Notes under the pieces: generated by a model
Databases searched by the model: none
What the model was told of the DNA's origin: nothing
What the model saw: the letters and a program-made list of their open reading frames with translations, nothing else
Source of the DNA: Bradyrhizobium roseum
GTDB lineage: Bacteria > Pseudomonadota > Alphaproteobacteria > Rhizobiales > Xanthobacteraceae
DNA: 64,000 nt
Direction: 5' to 3'
NCBI RefSeq assembly: GCF_030413175.1
Contig: NZ_CP129212.1
Span: forward strand, 6,362,450-6,426,449
Shown: positions 17,712 through 28,046 of the stretch, one piece after another
How the letters are laid out: every line of letters starts with the position of its first letter
How positions within the stretch are numbered: the stretch's first letter is position 1
Translations under genes and position numbers: made by a program

Positions 17712-18553
17712 ACGACGACGCGCCGCCGCGCCGCATCTGGCTGTGCGCCGACGATTACGGGATGGCCGAGGGCGTCAACCGTGCGATACGCGATCTGATC
17801 TCGCGTGGCCGTCTCAACGCCACTTCGGTCATGGTGGTGGGCGCGGCGATCGGGCGCACCGAGGTCGCCGCGTTACAGGAGGTCGCAGCGAGCAGCCCGC
17901 GCTGCGCCATCGGCCTGCATGCGACGCTGACCGCGCCGTTTCGTCCGCTGACCATGTACTTCCGCCCGCTCGATGGCGGATTGTTCCTGCCGTTTCCGAA
18001 GTTGCTGCGCGCAGGCCTGTTGCGGCGGCTCGATCCTGGTTTGATCGAGGACGAGCTTTCGGCACAGTTCGCCGCCTTCAAGGAGCTGTTCGGCCGCGCG
18101 CCCGATTTCGTCGACGGCCACCAGCACGCCCAACTCTTTCCGCAGGTGCGCGACGCCTTTCTGCGTGCGGTCAAGGAAGCCGCCCCCACGGCCTGGGTCC
18201 GCCAGGGCGGGCGGCTGCAGCCGTTGGCAAGGCGGCTCGGCGCACCCAAGGCGCTGGTGCTCGACGTTCTCAGCGCGCAATTCCGCAAGCGCGCCACGGC
18301 TTCCGGCCTCGCGTTCAACCCTGCTTTCGCCGGCGCCTATGATTTCTCGAAAGCCTTCGATTTCGGCGAGCTGATGGGTGATTTCCTCGACGGACTGCCG
18401 GATAGCGGGCTGGTGATGTGCCATCCTGGATTTGTCGACGAAACCCTCGAAAGCCTCGACCCCCTCACCACCCAGCGCGAGTCGGAGCATGCCTTTCTCG
18501 CCGGCGATCGATTCCCGACATTGCTGGCGGCGAATAAGGTTACATTGGGTTGA
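17708..18553 (+). CDS. ChbG/HpnK (YdjC) family carbohydrate deacetylase
   Basis: 281 aa. YdjC-fold metal-dependent deacetylase: LCADDYGMAEGVNRAI at the N-terminus carries the Asp-Asp metal pair, GLHATLTAPF the first His, and VDGHQHAQLFP the second His pair, with a late MCHPGF. Relatives remove acetyl groups from chitooligosaccharides (ChbG), hopanoid glycolipids (HpnK) or undecaprenyl-phosphate-GalNAc (NaxD). Translational coupling to a polyprenyl-phosphate glycosyltransferase favours the last type of role. No other hopanoid genes are visible. Confidence 0.88.
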   Translation: MNDDAPPRRIWLCADDYGMAEGVNRAIRDLISRGRLNATSVMVVGAAIGRTEVAALQEVAASSPRCAIGLHATLTAPFRPLTMYFRPLDGGLFLPFPKLLRAGLLRRLDPGLIEDELSAQFAAFKELFGRAPDFVDGHQHAQLFPQVRDAFLRAVKEAAPTAWVRQGGRLQPLARRLGAPKALVLDVLSAQFRKRATASGLAFNPAFAGAYDFSKAFDFGELMGDFLDGLPDSGLVMCHPGFVDETLESLDPLTTQRESEHAFLAGDRFPTLLAANKVTLG

Positions 18554-18679
18554 TAACGTCGGGAAAATCCTGACATTTTGTCGCATACCAAAATTTAATT
18601 CGGCTTCCCACTACTTGGCACCCAAAGCCTGCCCTACATCTCGGCGGCGCGTCGATAATCCGGCGCGAAGGAGAGGGCC

Positions 18680-19513
18680 ATGACACCGCAAGAACGCCAA
18701 CTGATTGACGATCTTTTCGGCCGGCTCGCCAAGCTGGAAAGCGCCAAGCGCGATCCGGAGGCGATGTCGGCAATCATGCAGGGCCTGCGTAACGCGCCCA
18801 ATGCCGTGTATGCGCTGGTGCAGACCGCGCTGGTGCAGGACGAGGCGTTGAAGCGCGCCGACATGCGCATCCAGGAACTGGAAGCGAGCGCAGGTCAACA
18901 AGACCAAGGTCAATCCGGCGGCTTCCTCGATTCGATGCGGGATGCGATCTTCGGACAGAACCAGCAGCACGGTTCGGTGCCGAACGTACGTGCGCCCGAG
19001 ATCGCCGGCGGCAGGCGCCCGGCCTGGAATACCGGTCAGGTCTTGCCGCAGGGTCAGCCGCCCGGACAATACAACCAGCCGGCCTATGCGCAGCCTTATG
19101 GCGGCGCACCGCAGCAGCAGCCTTCGGCCTTTGGCGGCGGTGGCGGCTCGTTTCTCGGCACTGCTGCGGCGGCCGCGGTCGGCGTGGTCGGCGGCTCGAT
19201 GCTGGCCGGCAGCCTCCGTTCGATGATGGGCGGCGGCGGCAACCACCAAAGCTTCGGCGACACAGCCGGCCACAGCGGCGGGATCGAAGACCGCCGGCCG
19301 TGGAGCGACCAGCAGCCCGGCGGCGATCTGGCGCGGGAGGCCGGGATCAACGACATCGGTTCGCGCGGCTCGTCGGGTCAGCGCGCCGATAACAATGATG
19401 GCGGGTCGCGGCAGGGATTTTTCGACCAGGCCTCGAACGACGATGACGACATGGACCACGATTCCGACGGCTTCGACGGCGACGATGGTGATGGCGACAG
19501 CGATTACGCGTGA
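18680..19513 (+). CDS. DUF2076 domain protein
   Basis: 277 aa. The N-terminal 80 residues (MTPQERQLIDDLFGRLAKLE, then LVQTALVQDEALKRA) form the DUF2076 helical domain. A Gln/Gly/Pro-rich linker follows, then a Gly/Ala hydrophobic stretch (TAAAAAVGVVGGSMLAGSL) that may be membrane-associated. The acidic tail is rich in Asp (DDDDMDHDSD). Function is unknown; the family is sometimes called a periplasmic ligand-binding sensor by annotation only. A strong terminator follows. Confidence 0.8.
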   Translation: MTPQERQLIDDLFGRLAKLESAKRDPEAMSAIMQGLRNAPNAVYALVQTALVQDEALKRADMRIQELEASAGQQDQGQSGGFLDSMRDAIFGQNQQHGSVPNVRAPEIAGGRRPAWNTGQVLPQGQPPGQYNQPAYAQPYGGAPQQQPSAFGGGGGSFLGTAAAAAVGVVGGSMLAGSLRSMMGGGGNHQSFGDTAGHSGGIEDRRPWSDQQPGGDLAREAGINDIGSRGSSGQRADNNDGGSRQGFFDQASNDDDDMDHDSDGFDGDDGDGDSDYA

Positions 19514-19533
19514 GTCGTGTTTGAGTAGAAAGG

Positions 19534-19566
19534 AAACGGCCGCCCCCATCGGGCGGCCGTTTTTGT
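19534..19566 (+). terminator. rho-independent terminator of the DUF2076 gene
   Basis: The GC-rich stem CGGCCGCCC / GGGCGGCCG with a short CATC loop is followed by TTTTTGTTTT. It begins 20 bases after the stop at 19513. The convergent L,D-transpeptidase gene ends at 19586, so it may serve both directions. Confidence 0.85.
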
Positions 19567-19585
19567 TTTCCAGTCGTCCTGCGGC

Positions 19586-20386
19586 TCAGATTACGACCAC
19601 CCTGGCGCCGACATTCACGCGGCCGTAGAGATCGATGACATCTTCATTGCGCATCCGGATGCAGCCGGACGACACGTTGGTGCCGATGGTCCACGGCTCG
19701 TTGGAGCCGTGGATGCGATAGAGCGACGAGCCCAGATACATCGCGCGCGCGCCGAGCGGATTTTGCGGGCCGCCCTCCATGTGCCGCGGCAGATCGGGGC
19801 GACGCAGCAGCATTTCCGGCGGCGGGGTCCAGGCCGGCCATTCCTTCTTGGCAGACACCGTCTTGACACCCGACCAGGTGAAGCCGGGGCGGCCGACACC
19901 GACGCCGTAACGCAACGCCTTGCCGTCGCCCTGCACCAGGAACAGGAACTTGTTCGGGGTATCGATCACGATAGTGCCGGGGCTTTCCTTGCCGTGATAC
20001 TCGACCACCTGCTTTTCGTATTTCGGATCGAGCCGTTGCTGCGCGGGATCGATCTCTTCCTCCTCCCGGCGCATCGACTGCTGCGGGTCCATCGGCGGCA
20101 GCAGCATGCGCCGTCCGCCATAGCCGTAATCGGGCTGCGGCTGGTAGGCCTGATCGCGCTGATAGCGATTGCCCTGCGGCGCATCGCCGAACAGGAACTC
20201 GATGAAGCCGCCGCCCATGTTGGAGCGTTCGGCCGAGGCCATCCGCACCGGCGCCGGCGGCACCGGTTCCCTGGCATAGATTACGGTGGGTTGGGATGCA
20301 GGTGCAGCGTCGATCGCGCTGGCCTGACTGGCAAAGCAAATACACGACGCGCTCGCAAGGAGCGCAAAATAGATTTTTCCGGACAT
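19586..20386 (-). CDS. L,D-transpeptidase (YkuD domain)
   Basis: 266 aa. Signal peptide MSGKIYFALLASASCICFAS then a Pro/Arg-rich linker. The YkuD catalytic domain has the HGSNEPWTIG His motif and SSGCIRMRNED with the nucleophile Cys at about residue 242. Preceding segments TIVIDTPNKFLFLVQGDGKA and YGVGVGRPGF are typical. It acts in the periplasm, forming 3-3 peptidoglycan cross-links or attaching proteins to peptidoglycan. Complete at usual length. Confidence 0.92.
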   Translation of the reverse strand: MSGKIYFALLASASCICFASQASAIDAAPASQPTVIYAREPVPPAPVRMASAERSNMGGGFIEFLFGDAPQGNRYQRDQAYQPQPDYGYGGRRMLLPPMDPQQSMRREEEEIDPAQQRLDPKYEKQVVEYHGKESPGTIVIDTPNKFLFLVQGDGKALRYGVGVGRPGFTWSGVKTVSAKKEWPAWTPPPEMLLRRPDLPRHMEGGPQNPLGARAMYLGSSLYRIHGSNEPWTIGTNVSSGCIRMRNEDVIDLYGRVNVGARVVVI

Positions 20387-20690
20387 CGACGTACTCTGTA
20401 CTGTTCGTCACTGCGGGTTCGCGGCCGCGGCGCGACGGACGCCGCTGCGTGCGATCAATACAAATCAAAACCTGATCGGTTTGGTAAACGGATCGGCCGT
20501 TTCGATTCACCATTCCGGCAAGCGCCCCCGGATTTGGCCGGTAGCGTTTATTTTGCGTGAACGCGGAGCCTCATGGTTAATCAATGGTAGGCGCCGGGGG
20601 GCGCGGCGGCGCCTCGACACGTTCCCGCGTGAACCTCGCGTTAAATGACGCTGGTTTACAACACCCGGATTGCAAGGGTGGGAAAAGCTC

Positions 20691-21485
20691 ATGTCCGTCA
20701 GTCGCAAGCGTTTTCGTATCGAACAGGCCCTCTTGGGCGACGCGCCAATCGTCATGCCTGCCGAGGGCGGAGAGATCGGCCCGATGCATCGTGAGATCAT
20801 GGCCGAGTTGCGCGCGATCCGCGCCCAGATGGCCGGCTTCGGACACGCCGGCGGTACCGCCGGGGGCGACGCCACGGTCGCGACGGTGGCTGCGGAGGTC
20901 AACCGCGAGGTCGCCGACGCCCAGGCGCTGCTGGAAACCTATCGGGCCCAGATCGAGCAATGCGAGAAGCTCAAAGTCGAGCTCGACCTGATTCATGACG
21001 CCATCAACCGCACGAAGCGCGAAATCGCCACCCTGCACGGCACCAGCTTCGACGGCGAGGAAATGGCCAAGGTCAACGGCGAACTCGGCGCCGTCGTCGG
21101 CGGCACCGAACAGGCCACGCAACAGATTCTCGAGGCCGTCGAGGCGATCGACCAGGCCGCCACCGCGCTGTCCAAGAACATCTCGCCCGACCAGCAGAAG
21201 CTGCTCAGCGAGGATATCCAGGAAAAGGTCGTCGCGATCTTCGAGGCCTGCAACTTCCAGGACCTGACGGGCCAGCGTATCAGCAAGGTGATGAACACGA
21301 TGAAGTTCATCGAAAAGCACATCATCGAGATGATGGAAATCTGGGGCGGCGTCGACGCCATCAAGGCCCACGCACCGCCGATCGTGGATACCCGCGAAGG
21401 CGACGCCAAGCTGCTCAATGGCCCGAAGCTCGACGGCGACGTCGGTCACGCCTCGCAGAACGACATCGACGCCCTGTTCGATTGA
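20691..21485 (+). CDS. cheZ: CheZ-like phosphatase of phospho-CheY
   Basis: 264 aa from ATG 20691 (GGGAAAAG upstream). The protein is largely helical with a long hairpin. The active-site segment FQDLTGQRISKVMN near residue 188 contains the Asp and Gln of CheZ catalysis. The C-terminal end QNDIDALFD matches the CheY-binding peptide. It dephosphorylates CheY-P to reset motor switching. No other chemotaxis genes are adjacent, so it is an orphan here. Confidence 0.85.
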   Translation: MSVSRKRFRIEQALLGDAPIVMPAEGGEIGPMHREIMAELRAIRAQMAGFGHAGGTAGGDATVATVAAEVNREVADAQALLETYRAQIEQCEKLKVELDLIHDAINRTKREIATLHGTSFDGEEMAKVNGELGAVVGGTEQATQQILEAVEAIDQAATALSKNISPDQQKLLSEDIQEKVVAIFEACNFQDLTGQRISKVMNTMKFIEKHIIEMMEIWGGVDAIKAHAPPIVDTREGDAKLLNGPKLDGDVGHASQNDIDALFD

Positions 21486-21513
21486 TCGGACTGGTTAACA
21501 GCGAATACACAAG

Positions 21514-21543
21514 ACGCCGGCAGCGATGCCGGCGTTTTTGTTT
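21514..21543 (+). terminator. rho-independent terminator of cheZ
   Basis: Stem ACGCCGGCA / TGCCGGCGT with a GCGA tetraloop followed by TTTTGTTT, 28 bases after the cheZ stop. Confidence 0.88.
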
Positions 21544-21559
21544 GGTGAGCCATTCTCCG

Positions 21560-21710
21560 CTGTCATCATCCGCGAAAGCTGATGATCCCGTATTCCATGG
21601 ACGTCAGGATTCGGGCGAGAAGCCACGGCGTACTGGATACCCGCCGAAGCCTGTCATCGGGCGCGCCGAAGGCGAGGCCCGCTGGCGGGCATGACGCGCG
21701 CGGGGTGCCC
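21560..21710. repeat. degenerate palindromic repeat
   Basis: Between the cheZ terminator and the next gene lies a non-coding block containing GGCGTACTGGATACCCGCC and short inverted segments. It resembles a repeat I know from Bradyrhizobium intergenic DNA, but it is diverged. No gene is visible in it. Confidence 0.45.
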
Positions 21711-21716
21711 CCGCTT

Positions 21717-22232
21717 TTAAGCCCGCGGGGCGCAGCGGACATAGACCATGTTGCCATAGCGGACCGCAGCATCCTTGTCGATAAAGCGGGTGATCAGCAC
21801 GCGGCCATCGAACGAGATGATCTCGCGGTCCTGCTCGCCAGGCGTCGGGCCGGCCGGGCCGATGTAATTCTTGCCGCTTGGCGAACCCTTGAGGCGAAGT
21901 TCTTGCGGGGTGGCCTGGTCGGCCAGATGCATGACCACGCCGCCGGATTGGCCGGCGCCGATCACGTAGGGCTGCTTGCACTGGCCGCGCGCCGCGGCTT
22001 CGGTGCGGGCGCGGTCGTTGGGATTTTGGAAAGAGGCGAGGCCCCAGCGGCCGACGATCTCGTCGGGGCGGATGGTCGCAGGCATCTCCGGAGCTTCAGC
22101 AGGTTCGACTGGAGTCGGCGAACCCGACATCGGACCCAGGCTCATGCCTCCACCACACGCGGCCAGCAAAACCGTGAGCGCCGACGCGGCAGCCCAATTG
22201 GCAACCGTACGCGCATTACGTGAGCTGATCAT
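21717..22232 (-). CDS. small lipoprotein of unknown function
   Basis: 171 aa. The N-terminus ends in a lipobox LLAACGGG (Cys about residue 26), predicting an outer- or inner-membrane lipoprotein. A Pro-rich linker leads to a domain with VGRWGLASFQNPNDRARTE, GQCKQPYVIG, a Gly-rich centre and a C-terminal VYVRCAPRA; the two Cys may pair. The WGLASF start suggests a lipocalin- or inhibitor-like beta-barrel, but I cannot place it in a named family. Confidence 0.7.
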   Translation of the reverse strand: MISSRNARTVANWAAASALTVLLAACGGGMSLGPMSGSPTPVEPAEAPEMPATIRPDEIVGRWGLASFQNPNDRARTEAAARGQCKQPYVIGAGQSGGVVMHLADQATPQELRLKGSPSGKNYIGPAGPTPGEQDREIISFDGRVLITRFIDKDAAVRYGNMVYVRCAPRA

Positions 22233-22414
22233 CGCATTCCCCCGAGCAATTCGCTGGCAAATCCCTGGCCGCTCCCGTCAAGCAGCCGCCGCGCAACCAA
22301 GCGCAAAAAGCCTGCCGGAGCAACGACGTCCCTCAAAATTACGCCGCTGCGCCGATTTGGTTTCCGAACCACCATCCTATATTGGCCTCACCAAGGCCTT
22401 AACCCCCTTGTTTG

Positions 22415-22443
22415 CTTGACAGGATCGGCGCCAAGCCATATTC
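22415..22443 (+). promoter_or_regulatory. groESL promoter, heat-shock sigma-like
   Basis: CTTGACA at 22415-22421 and CCATATT at 22436-22442 fit the alphaproteobacterial RpoH pattern (CTTGAC, about 15-17 bases, then CCTATNT-like). They also pass as a housekeeping -35/-10. The CIRCE operator lies just downstream, so the region combines RpoH-type and HrcA-type heat-shock control. Confidence 0.65.
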
Positions 22444-22456
22444 CCCGGCCCCACGT

Positions 22457-22483
22457 TTAGCACTCAAACGCAGTGATTGCTAA
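22457..22483. promoter_or_regulatory. CIRCE element (HrcA operator)
   Basis: TTAGCACTC, nine bases, then GATTGCTAA. The consensus is TTAGCACTC-N9-GAGTGCTAA, so there is one mismatch in the right arm. It is located 110 bases upstream of groES and just downstream of the promoter, the standard position for HrcA repression of chaperonin operons. Confidence 0.9.
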
Positions 22484-22592
22484 GGGGCCCGCTGTCCCGC
22501 CTGGGACGGCGTCGAATACACGCCAATATCAGCCATTTCCGATGGCACCGAGCTGAACCACGCCTTCCCACGGAACTTCAAGAGGAGACGTC

Positions 22593-22889
22593 ATGTCCAA
22601 GTCCAAATTCCGTCCGCTGCACGACCGCGTCGTTGTGAAGCGCATCGATGCCGAGGAGAAGACCAAGGGCGGCATCATTATTCCCGATAGCGCCAAGGAA
22701 AAGCCGTCACAGGGCGAAGTCACCGCCGTGGGCCCAGGCGGCCGCGACGAGGCCGGCAAGCTGATTCCGATCGACATCAAGGTCGGCGACCGCGTGCTGT
22801 TCGGCAAATGGTCGGGCACCGAGGTCAAGCTCGACGGCGAGGAACTCCTGATCATGAAGGAGAGCGACATCATGGGCGTGCTGAGCTGA
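22593..22889 (+). CDS. groES: co-chaperonin GroES
   Basis: 98 aa, the usual size. Family features: [20 protein letters not shown] with the mobile loop [14 protein letters not shown], then [20 protein letters not shown]. It forms the heptameric lid of the GroEL cage in the cytoplasm. It is preceded by AGAGGAG near 22580 and by the CIRCE/promoter region. The gap to groEL is unusually long (216 bases) because of a repeat. Confidence 0.97.
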   Translation: MSKSKFRPLHDRVVVKRIDAEEKTKGGIIIPDSAKEKPSQGEVTAVGPGGRDEAGKLIPIDIKVGDRVLFGKWSGTEVKLDGEELLIMKESDIMGVLS

Positions 22890-22907
22890 GCCACGCTCGC
22901 TTCCTTC

Positions 22908-23052
22908 CTTCTCCCCTTGTGGGAGAAGGTGGCGCGCAACGCGCGCCGGATGAGGGGTATCTCACCGCGCTTGCGGCGTCGCGGAGAGAACCCCTCACCC
23001 GTCCACGATGCTTCGCATCGCGTCCACCCTCTCCCACAAGGGGAGAGGGGAA
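22908..23052. repeat. palindromic element inserted between groES and groEL
   Basis: The left arm (from CCTTCTCCCC at 22908) and right arm (ending GGGGAGAGG near 23050) are inverted copies of about 24 bases containing TCTCCC and the core CTTGTGGGAGA. Each arm is itself a hairpin. Further arms inside (ATGAGGGGT / ACCCCTCAC) pair as well. This is a familiar high-copy repeat of Bradyrhizobium. Here it splits an otherwise compact operon without interrupting either gene. Confidence 0.85.
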
Positions 23053-23099
23053 GAAGAGCCGGCGACGACCGCGATCCATCCCATCCAATCCAGGAGTAA

Positions 23100-24752
<1,653 letters not shown>

Positions 24753-24779
24753 GCCCCGCGTTCCCAAGCAAACCGATCG

Positions 24780-24807
24780 AAGGCCGCCTCCGGGCGGCCT
24801 TCTTTTT
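24780..24807 (+). terminator. rho-independent terminator of groESL
   Basis: Stem AAGGCCGCC / GGCGGCCTT with a short loop followed by CTTTTTGG, 28 bases after the groEL stop. Confidence 0.88.
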
Positions 24808-24871
24808 GGCTGAAGACATCGGCGTTTACTGATACGACGTCACCGCTTTCACTGCATCCCGGGAATTTCAC

Positions 24872-26071
24872 ATGCGCGCGCGCTTCCTTCTGCTGCTCGG
24901 CCTGGCGACGGCCACGCCTCACCTCGCTGTCGCCCAGATGAAACTCCCCGCCAAGACGGCGCCCGGCGCGGTCGAGAACCGCTATTTCACCGCGATCGAC
25001 GGCCTGATGGGCGGCAATGCCGACGTCGTGCTGAAGGAAACCCGCCAGGGCAAGACCGTCACCGCGGCCACCCTCGACGTCTGCTATCCCGTTGCAAAAG
25101 GTTCCGACCGCAAGGACCGCTTCGTCGCCAACCTCACCGTCAGCGGCCAGAACCTGACCGGCACCGCGCAGAGCGTCGGCGACAAGCTGCCGGTCACCGT
25201 CAAGCTGTTGCGCAAGCCGACCGGAGATACGTTCGAGTTCCGCGGCCAGATCACCATCGGCCAAAGCGTCACCGAGGTGGCCTCGACCGACAATTCCGAT
25301 CTCAGCGAGAAGGAGTTTCTGGACAACCAGACCAGCGACGACGGCATCACCCCGGCACCGAAGGATTTTACCGATGTTTCGCCGGAGGCGTTCGGCGTAC
25401 GGGTCAAGCTCGACGCCGCGCTCGACTTTCTCAAGAGCCTGAAGGGCGAGGCCGTCGAGATCGGGCTGTCGAGCCTGTCGATCTCCTGCGATGCGCTGCG
25501 CGCCGGCGAACAGACCATCAACCTCACCGCCGATCCGGAGCGCACGGCCGCGCTGATCGCGAAGGCCAAGTCGATGCCGGGCGTGGTCGCGGCGGGATGG
25601 ACCAGCGGCAGCTTCGAGATGGACCGCACCATCCGCTTTGCTGCGGCCGAATGGCGCGACGGCGACAAGATCAACCGGGAAAAGATCGTATCGGCGGTAT
25701 CGGGCGTGCTGGCCAGGACGCTTGCCGCCAAGGCGGCCGGCGCCGACTGGGACGCCAATACAGGAAAACTGACATTGGCCTTCAAGCGGCCGAGCCCGGT
25801 CTATCCCCCGCTCGCGCTTACCGAAAACGTCGAGGTCACCGCGTTGGTCTCGCCCGACAAACCGGGCGCGACCGACCGTCTGATGCTGTGGATCTCCAGC
25901 CCTGCGATCACGACCGTGGATGAAGGCACCGGCGCCAAGCTGAACCTGTCGGAAGAACCGACCGGCGACGAAGAAGGCGGCGAGCCAAAGGACGACAATG
26001 GTTCGGTCGAAGCGCTGGCGAAGGAATTCAAGGGCCAGCGCTGGGATGCCGACAAGAGCGTGTGGAAGTGA
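24872..26071 (+). CDS. exported protein of unknown function
   Basis: 399 aa with a clear signal peptide (RARFLLLLGLATATPHLAVAQ). The mature part has regular beta-rich segments (ADVVLKETRQGKTVTAATLD; NLTVSGQNLTGTAQ) and a central region with LGL-type repeats. The C-terminal 40 residues are acidic and end QRWDADKSVWK. I recognise no domain. The context, just after the groESL terminator, gives no functional hint. Confidence 0.65.
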   Translation: MRARFLLLLGLATATPHLAVAQMKLPAKTAPGAVENRYFTAIDGLMGGNADVVLKETRQGKTVTAATLDVCYPVAKGSDRKDRFVANLTVSGQNLTGTAQSVGDKLPVTVKLLRKPTGDTFEFRGQITIGQSVTEVASTDNSDLSEKEFLDNQTSDDGITPAPKDFTDVSPEAFGVRVKLDAALDFLKSLKGEAVEIGLSSLSISCDALRAGEQTINLTADPERTAALIAKAKSMPGVVAAGWTSGSFEMDRTIRFAAAEWRDGDKINREKIVSAVSGVLARTLAAKAAGADWDANTGKLTLAFKRPSPVYPPLALTENVEVTALVSPDKPGATDRLMLWISSPAITTVDEGTGAKLNLSEEPTGDEEGGEPKDDNGSVEALAKEFKGQRWDADKSVWK

Positions 26072-26223
26072 TCCGGCGGTAACTGATCGCGTCGACCATG
26101 GATGGGGTTGATATCGCAGGGCATTGCGGACCAATGTGCAATGATCGGTGTGCAGGCTCCGATTGTTAAGATTCGATTCAGCTTAGAGAGACATCATCAG
26201 TTCTCTCAAATCTGGGTCACAGC

Positions 26224-26889
26224 ATGCAACACCGCGAGCCAAGCACCTTTGAAATCTGGTCGGGCAACGTGGTTGACCATCACCGGTCGCAGCAGCTTTC
26301 AAGTCCGTGGAACTTCCTCAAGTCCGATCGCGACGCGGTATTGGTGGTACGCGAGCCCTTTGCCGAGCGGGCGCGCGCCGCGGTGCTGATCACGGCAATG
26401 ATCTTGGCGAGCTTTGGCCTGGGATGGGCCGGCGGCCTGAACTGGCCGCAATTCGCCAGTGAACTACGTCTGCTAGAGCTTGCGTTGAAAGAAGCGCCTG
26501 CGCCGCACGTCGTCGAAGCACGGTCAACCGGCAAGATCGAAGCCGTCCGGAAGGCCGCATCGGCGGCGGACCCTGCCATTGTCGGCAGCATTCCCAAGCC
26601 TCCCGTGCTTTTGCCGGCCGCGCGCCCGGCGTTGCAGGCCAACGGGCCTGCCCCCATTATAGCGATGCGGCAGCCCTCCGTGGCAGCACCGGAAACCAAA
26701 CCTGCGACGATTCCCGGCTGGACGGTGGTCGATGTCCGGGACGGCACCGCCGTATTGGAAGGTCCCGACGGCATTCGGATGGCCGCACGCGGCGACACCA
26801 TTCCCGGCGTCGGACGCGTGGAATCCATCGTGCGCTGGGGCAGCCGCTGGGTCATCGCCACCGCCAACGGATTGATCGCCACGCCGTAA
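26224..26889 (+). CDS. single-pass membrane protein with a GspC/PilP-like C-terminal module
   Basis: 221 aa. A short cytoplasmic N-terminus precedes one transmembrane helix (about 57-75, AVLITAMILASFGLGWAGG). A Pro/Ala linker leads to a compact C-terminal domain, WTVVDVRDGTAVLEGPDGIR, then ARGDTIPGVGRVESI. The pattern resembles the homology region of GspC/PilP-type scaffold proteins, but no secretion genes are nearby. Treat the resemblance as weak inference. Confidence 0.6.
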   Translation: MQHREPSTFEIWSGNVVDHHRSQQLSSPWNFLKSDRDAVLVVREPFAERARAAVLITAMILASFGLGWAGGLNWPQFASELRLLELALKEAPAPHVVEARSTGKIEAVRKAASAADPAIVGSIPKPPVLLPAARPALQANGPAPIIAMRQPSVAAPETKPATIPGWTVVDVRDGTAVLEGPDGIRMAARGDTIPGVGRVESIVRWGSRWVIATANGLIATP

Positions 26890-26922
26890 CGGCGTGCGCA
26901 TCGCCGGCCGATCGCGGCAGCC

Positions 26923-27972
26923 TCAGCGATCGAGCGCGATCTGGTAGCGCTCGGCGATCGCCGACAGCTGGCTCCAGGTTTCCTTGTCGATCTCGATGCC
27001 GTTCACGAGCCGCTCGGCCCGCGCAATGCGCTCTGGCTCGCCCGCCACCAGCACCGGCAGTTCCGGATCGGACGGCTTGGCCGACTTCACCCACGCGATC
27101 ATGGCATCGATCTCGCTCATCATGCTGTCGCGCGCGGAAAGCCGCGCAGGATCGATGACAATGCTCAGCATGCCGTTGATGATGCCGCGATCGGGCGGCG
27201 AGCTCGTCGTCACGCTTGGCGAGCCCACGATGGCGCCGGCCAGCAATTCGCAAACCAGCGCGAGCCCTGAGCCCTTGTGTTCGCCGAACGGCAGCACGAC
27301 GCCGCGCGGCTCGGTGTACATCACCGACGGATTCGTCGTGGCTTGCCCCGCATGGTCGAGCAAGGCCCCCTCCATCATCGGCTTGCCGGCGTTGTGCGCG
27401 ACCCTCACCTTGCCGAGTGCGACGCGGCTGGTCGCAAAATCCAGCAGGATCGGCTCATTGCTCGACGTGCCGGGGATGGCGATGCAGACCGGATTGGTCA
27501 GGAACCGCCCTTCCCGCCCGCGAAACGGCGCCACGCCGGGCGCGCCTGAGGCCACGTTGACGAAGTGCAGCGCGACCATGCCGGCGCGGGCGGCAACCTC
27601 GCCATAGGCGCCGACGCGGCCGATGTGGTGCGCATTGCGCAGCCCGTTCACCGCGACGCCATGTTGCTTCGCGGCCTTGACCGCCCACTCCACCGCCTGA
27701 TGCGCGATCACCTGGCCATAGCCGGCCCGCGCGTCCCAGACCGAGATCGTGCCGGTGTCGGAGACGATCTCCGGGGTCTGGTTCGCCTTCAGCGTGCCGG
27801 CCTCGAAGTCGCGCACATACGCGACCAGCATCCCGACGCCGTGGCTGTCATGGCCGCGCAGATTGGCCTCGACGAGATGATCGGCAACGAACGCCGCCTC
27901 ATCCGGTGAACTGCCGCCCGCCGCGACGATGCGGTTGGCAAACGCACGCAATCTGGTGTGGTCGATGATCAT
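26923..27972 (-). CDS. Ldh-family malate/L-lactate/ureidoglycolate dehydrogenase
   Basis: 349 aa from ATG 27972 with GGGGAGAA just upstream; a farther start at 28041 is not needed. Ldh2-type NAD(P)-dependent oxidoreductase (not the classic LDH fold). The signature regions are HDSHGVGMLVAYVRD, GYGQVIAHQAVEWAVK, VNGLRNAHHIGRVGAYGE and LPFGEHKGSGLALVCELLAG. It likely reduces or oxidises a 2-hydroxy acid; the exact substrate cannot be told. Confidence 0.85.
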   Translation of the reverse strand: MIIDHTRLRAFANRIVAAGGSSPDEAAFVADHLVEANLRGHDSHGVGMLVAYVRDFEAGTLKANQTPEIVSDTGTISVWDARAGYGQVIAHQAVEWAVKAAKQHGVAVNGLRNAHHIGRVGAYGEVAARAGMVALHFVNVASGAPGVAPFRGREGRFLTNPVCIAIPGTSSNEPILLDFATSRVALGKVRVAHNAGKPMMEGALLDHAGQATTNPSVMYTEPRGVVLPFGEHKGSGLALVCELLAGAIVGSPSVTTSSPPDRGIINGMLSIVIDPARLSARDSMMSEIDAMIAWVKSAKPSDPELPVLVAGEPERIARAERLVNGIEIDKETWSQLSAIAERYQIALDR

Positions 27973-28046
27973 GTTTTCTCCCCATCGCGGCGCTTGATTG
28001 TACAACGCATCACGCCGAACGCCGGTCGCCTGCGATGCCACGCCTG

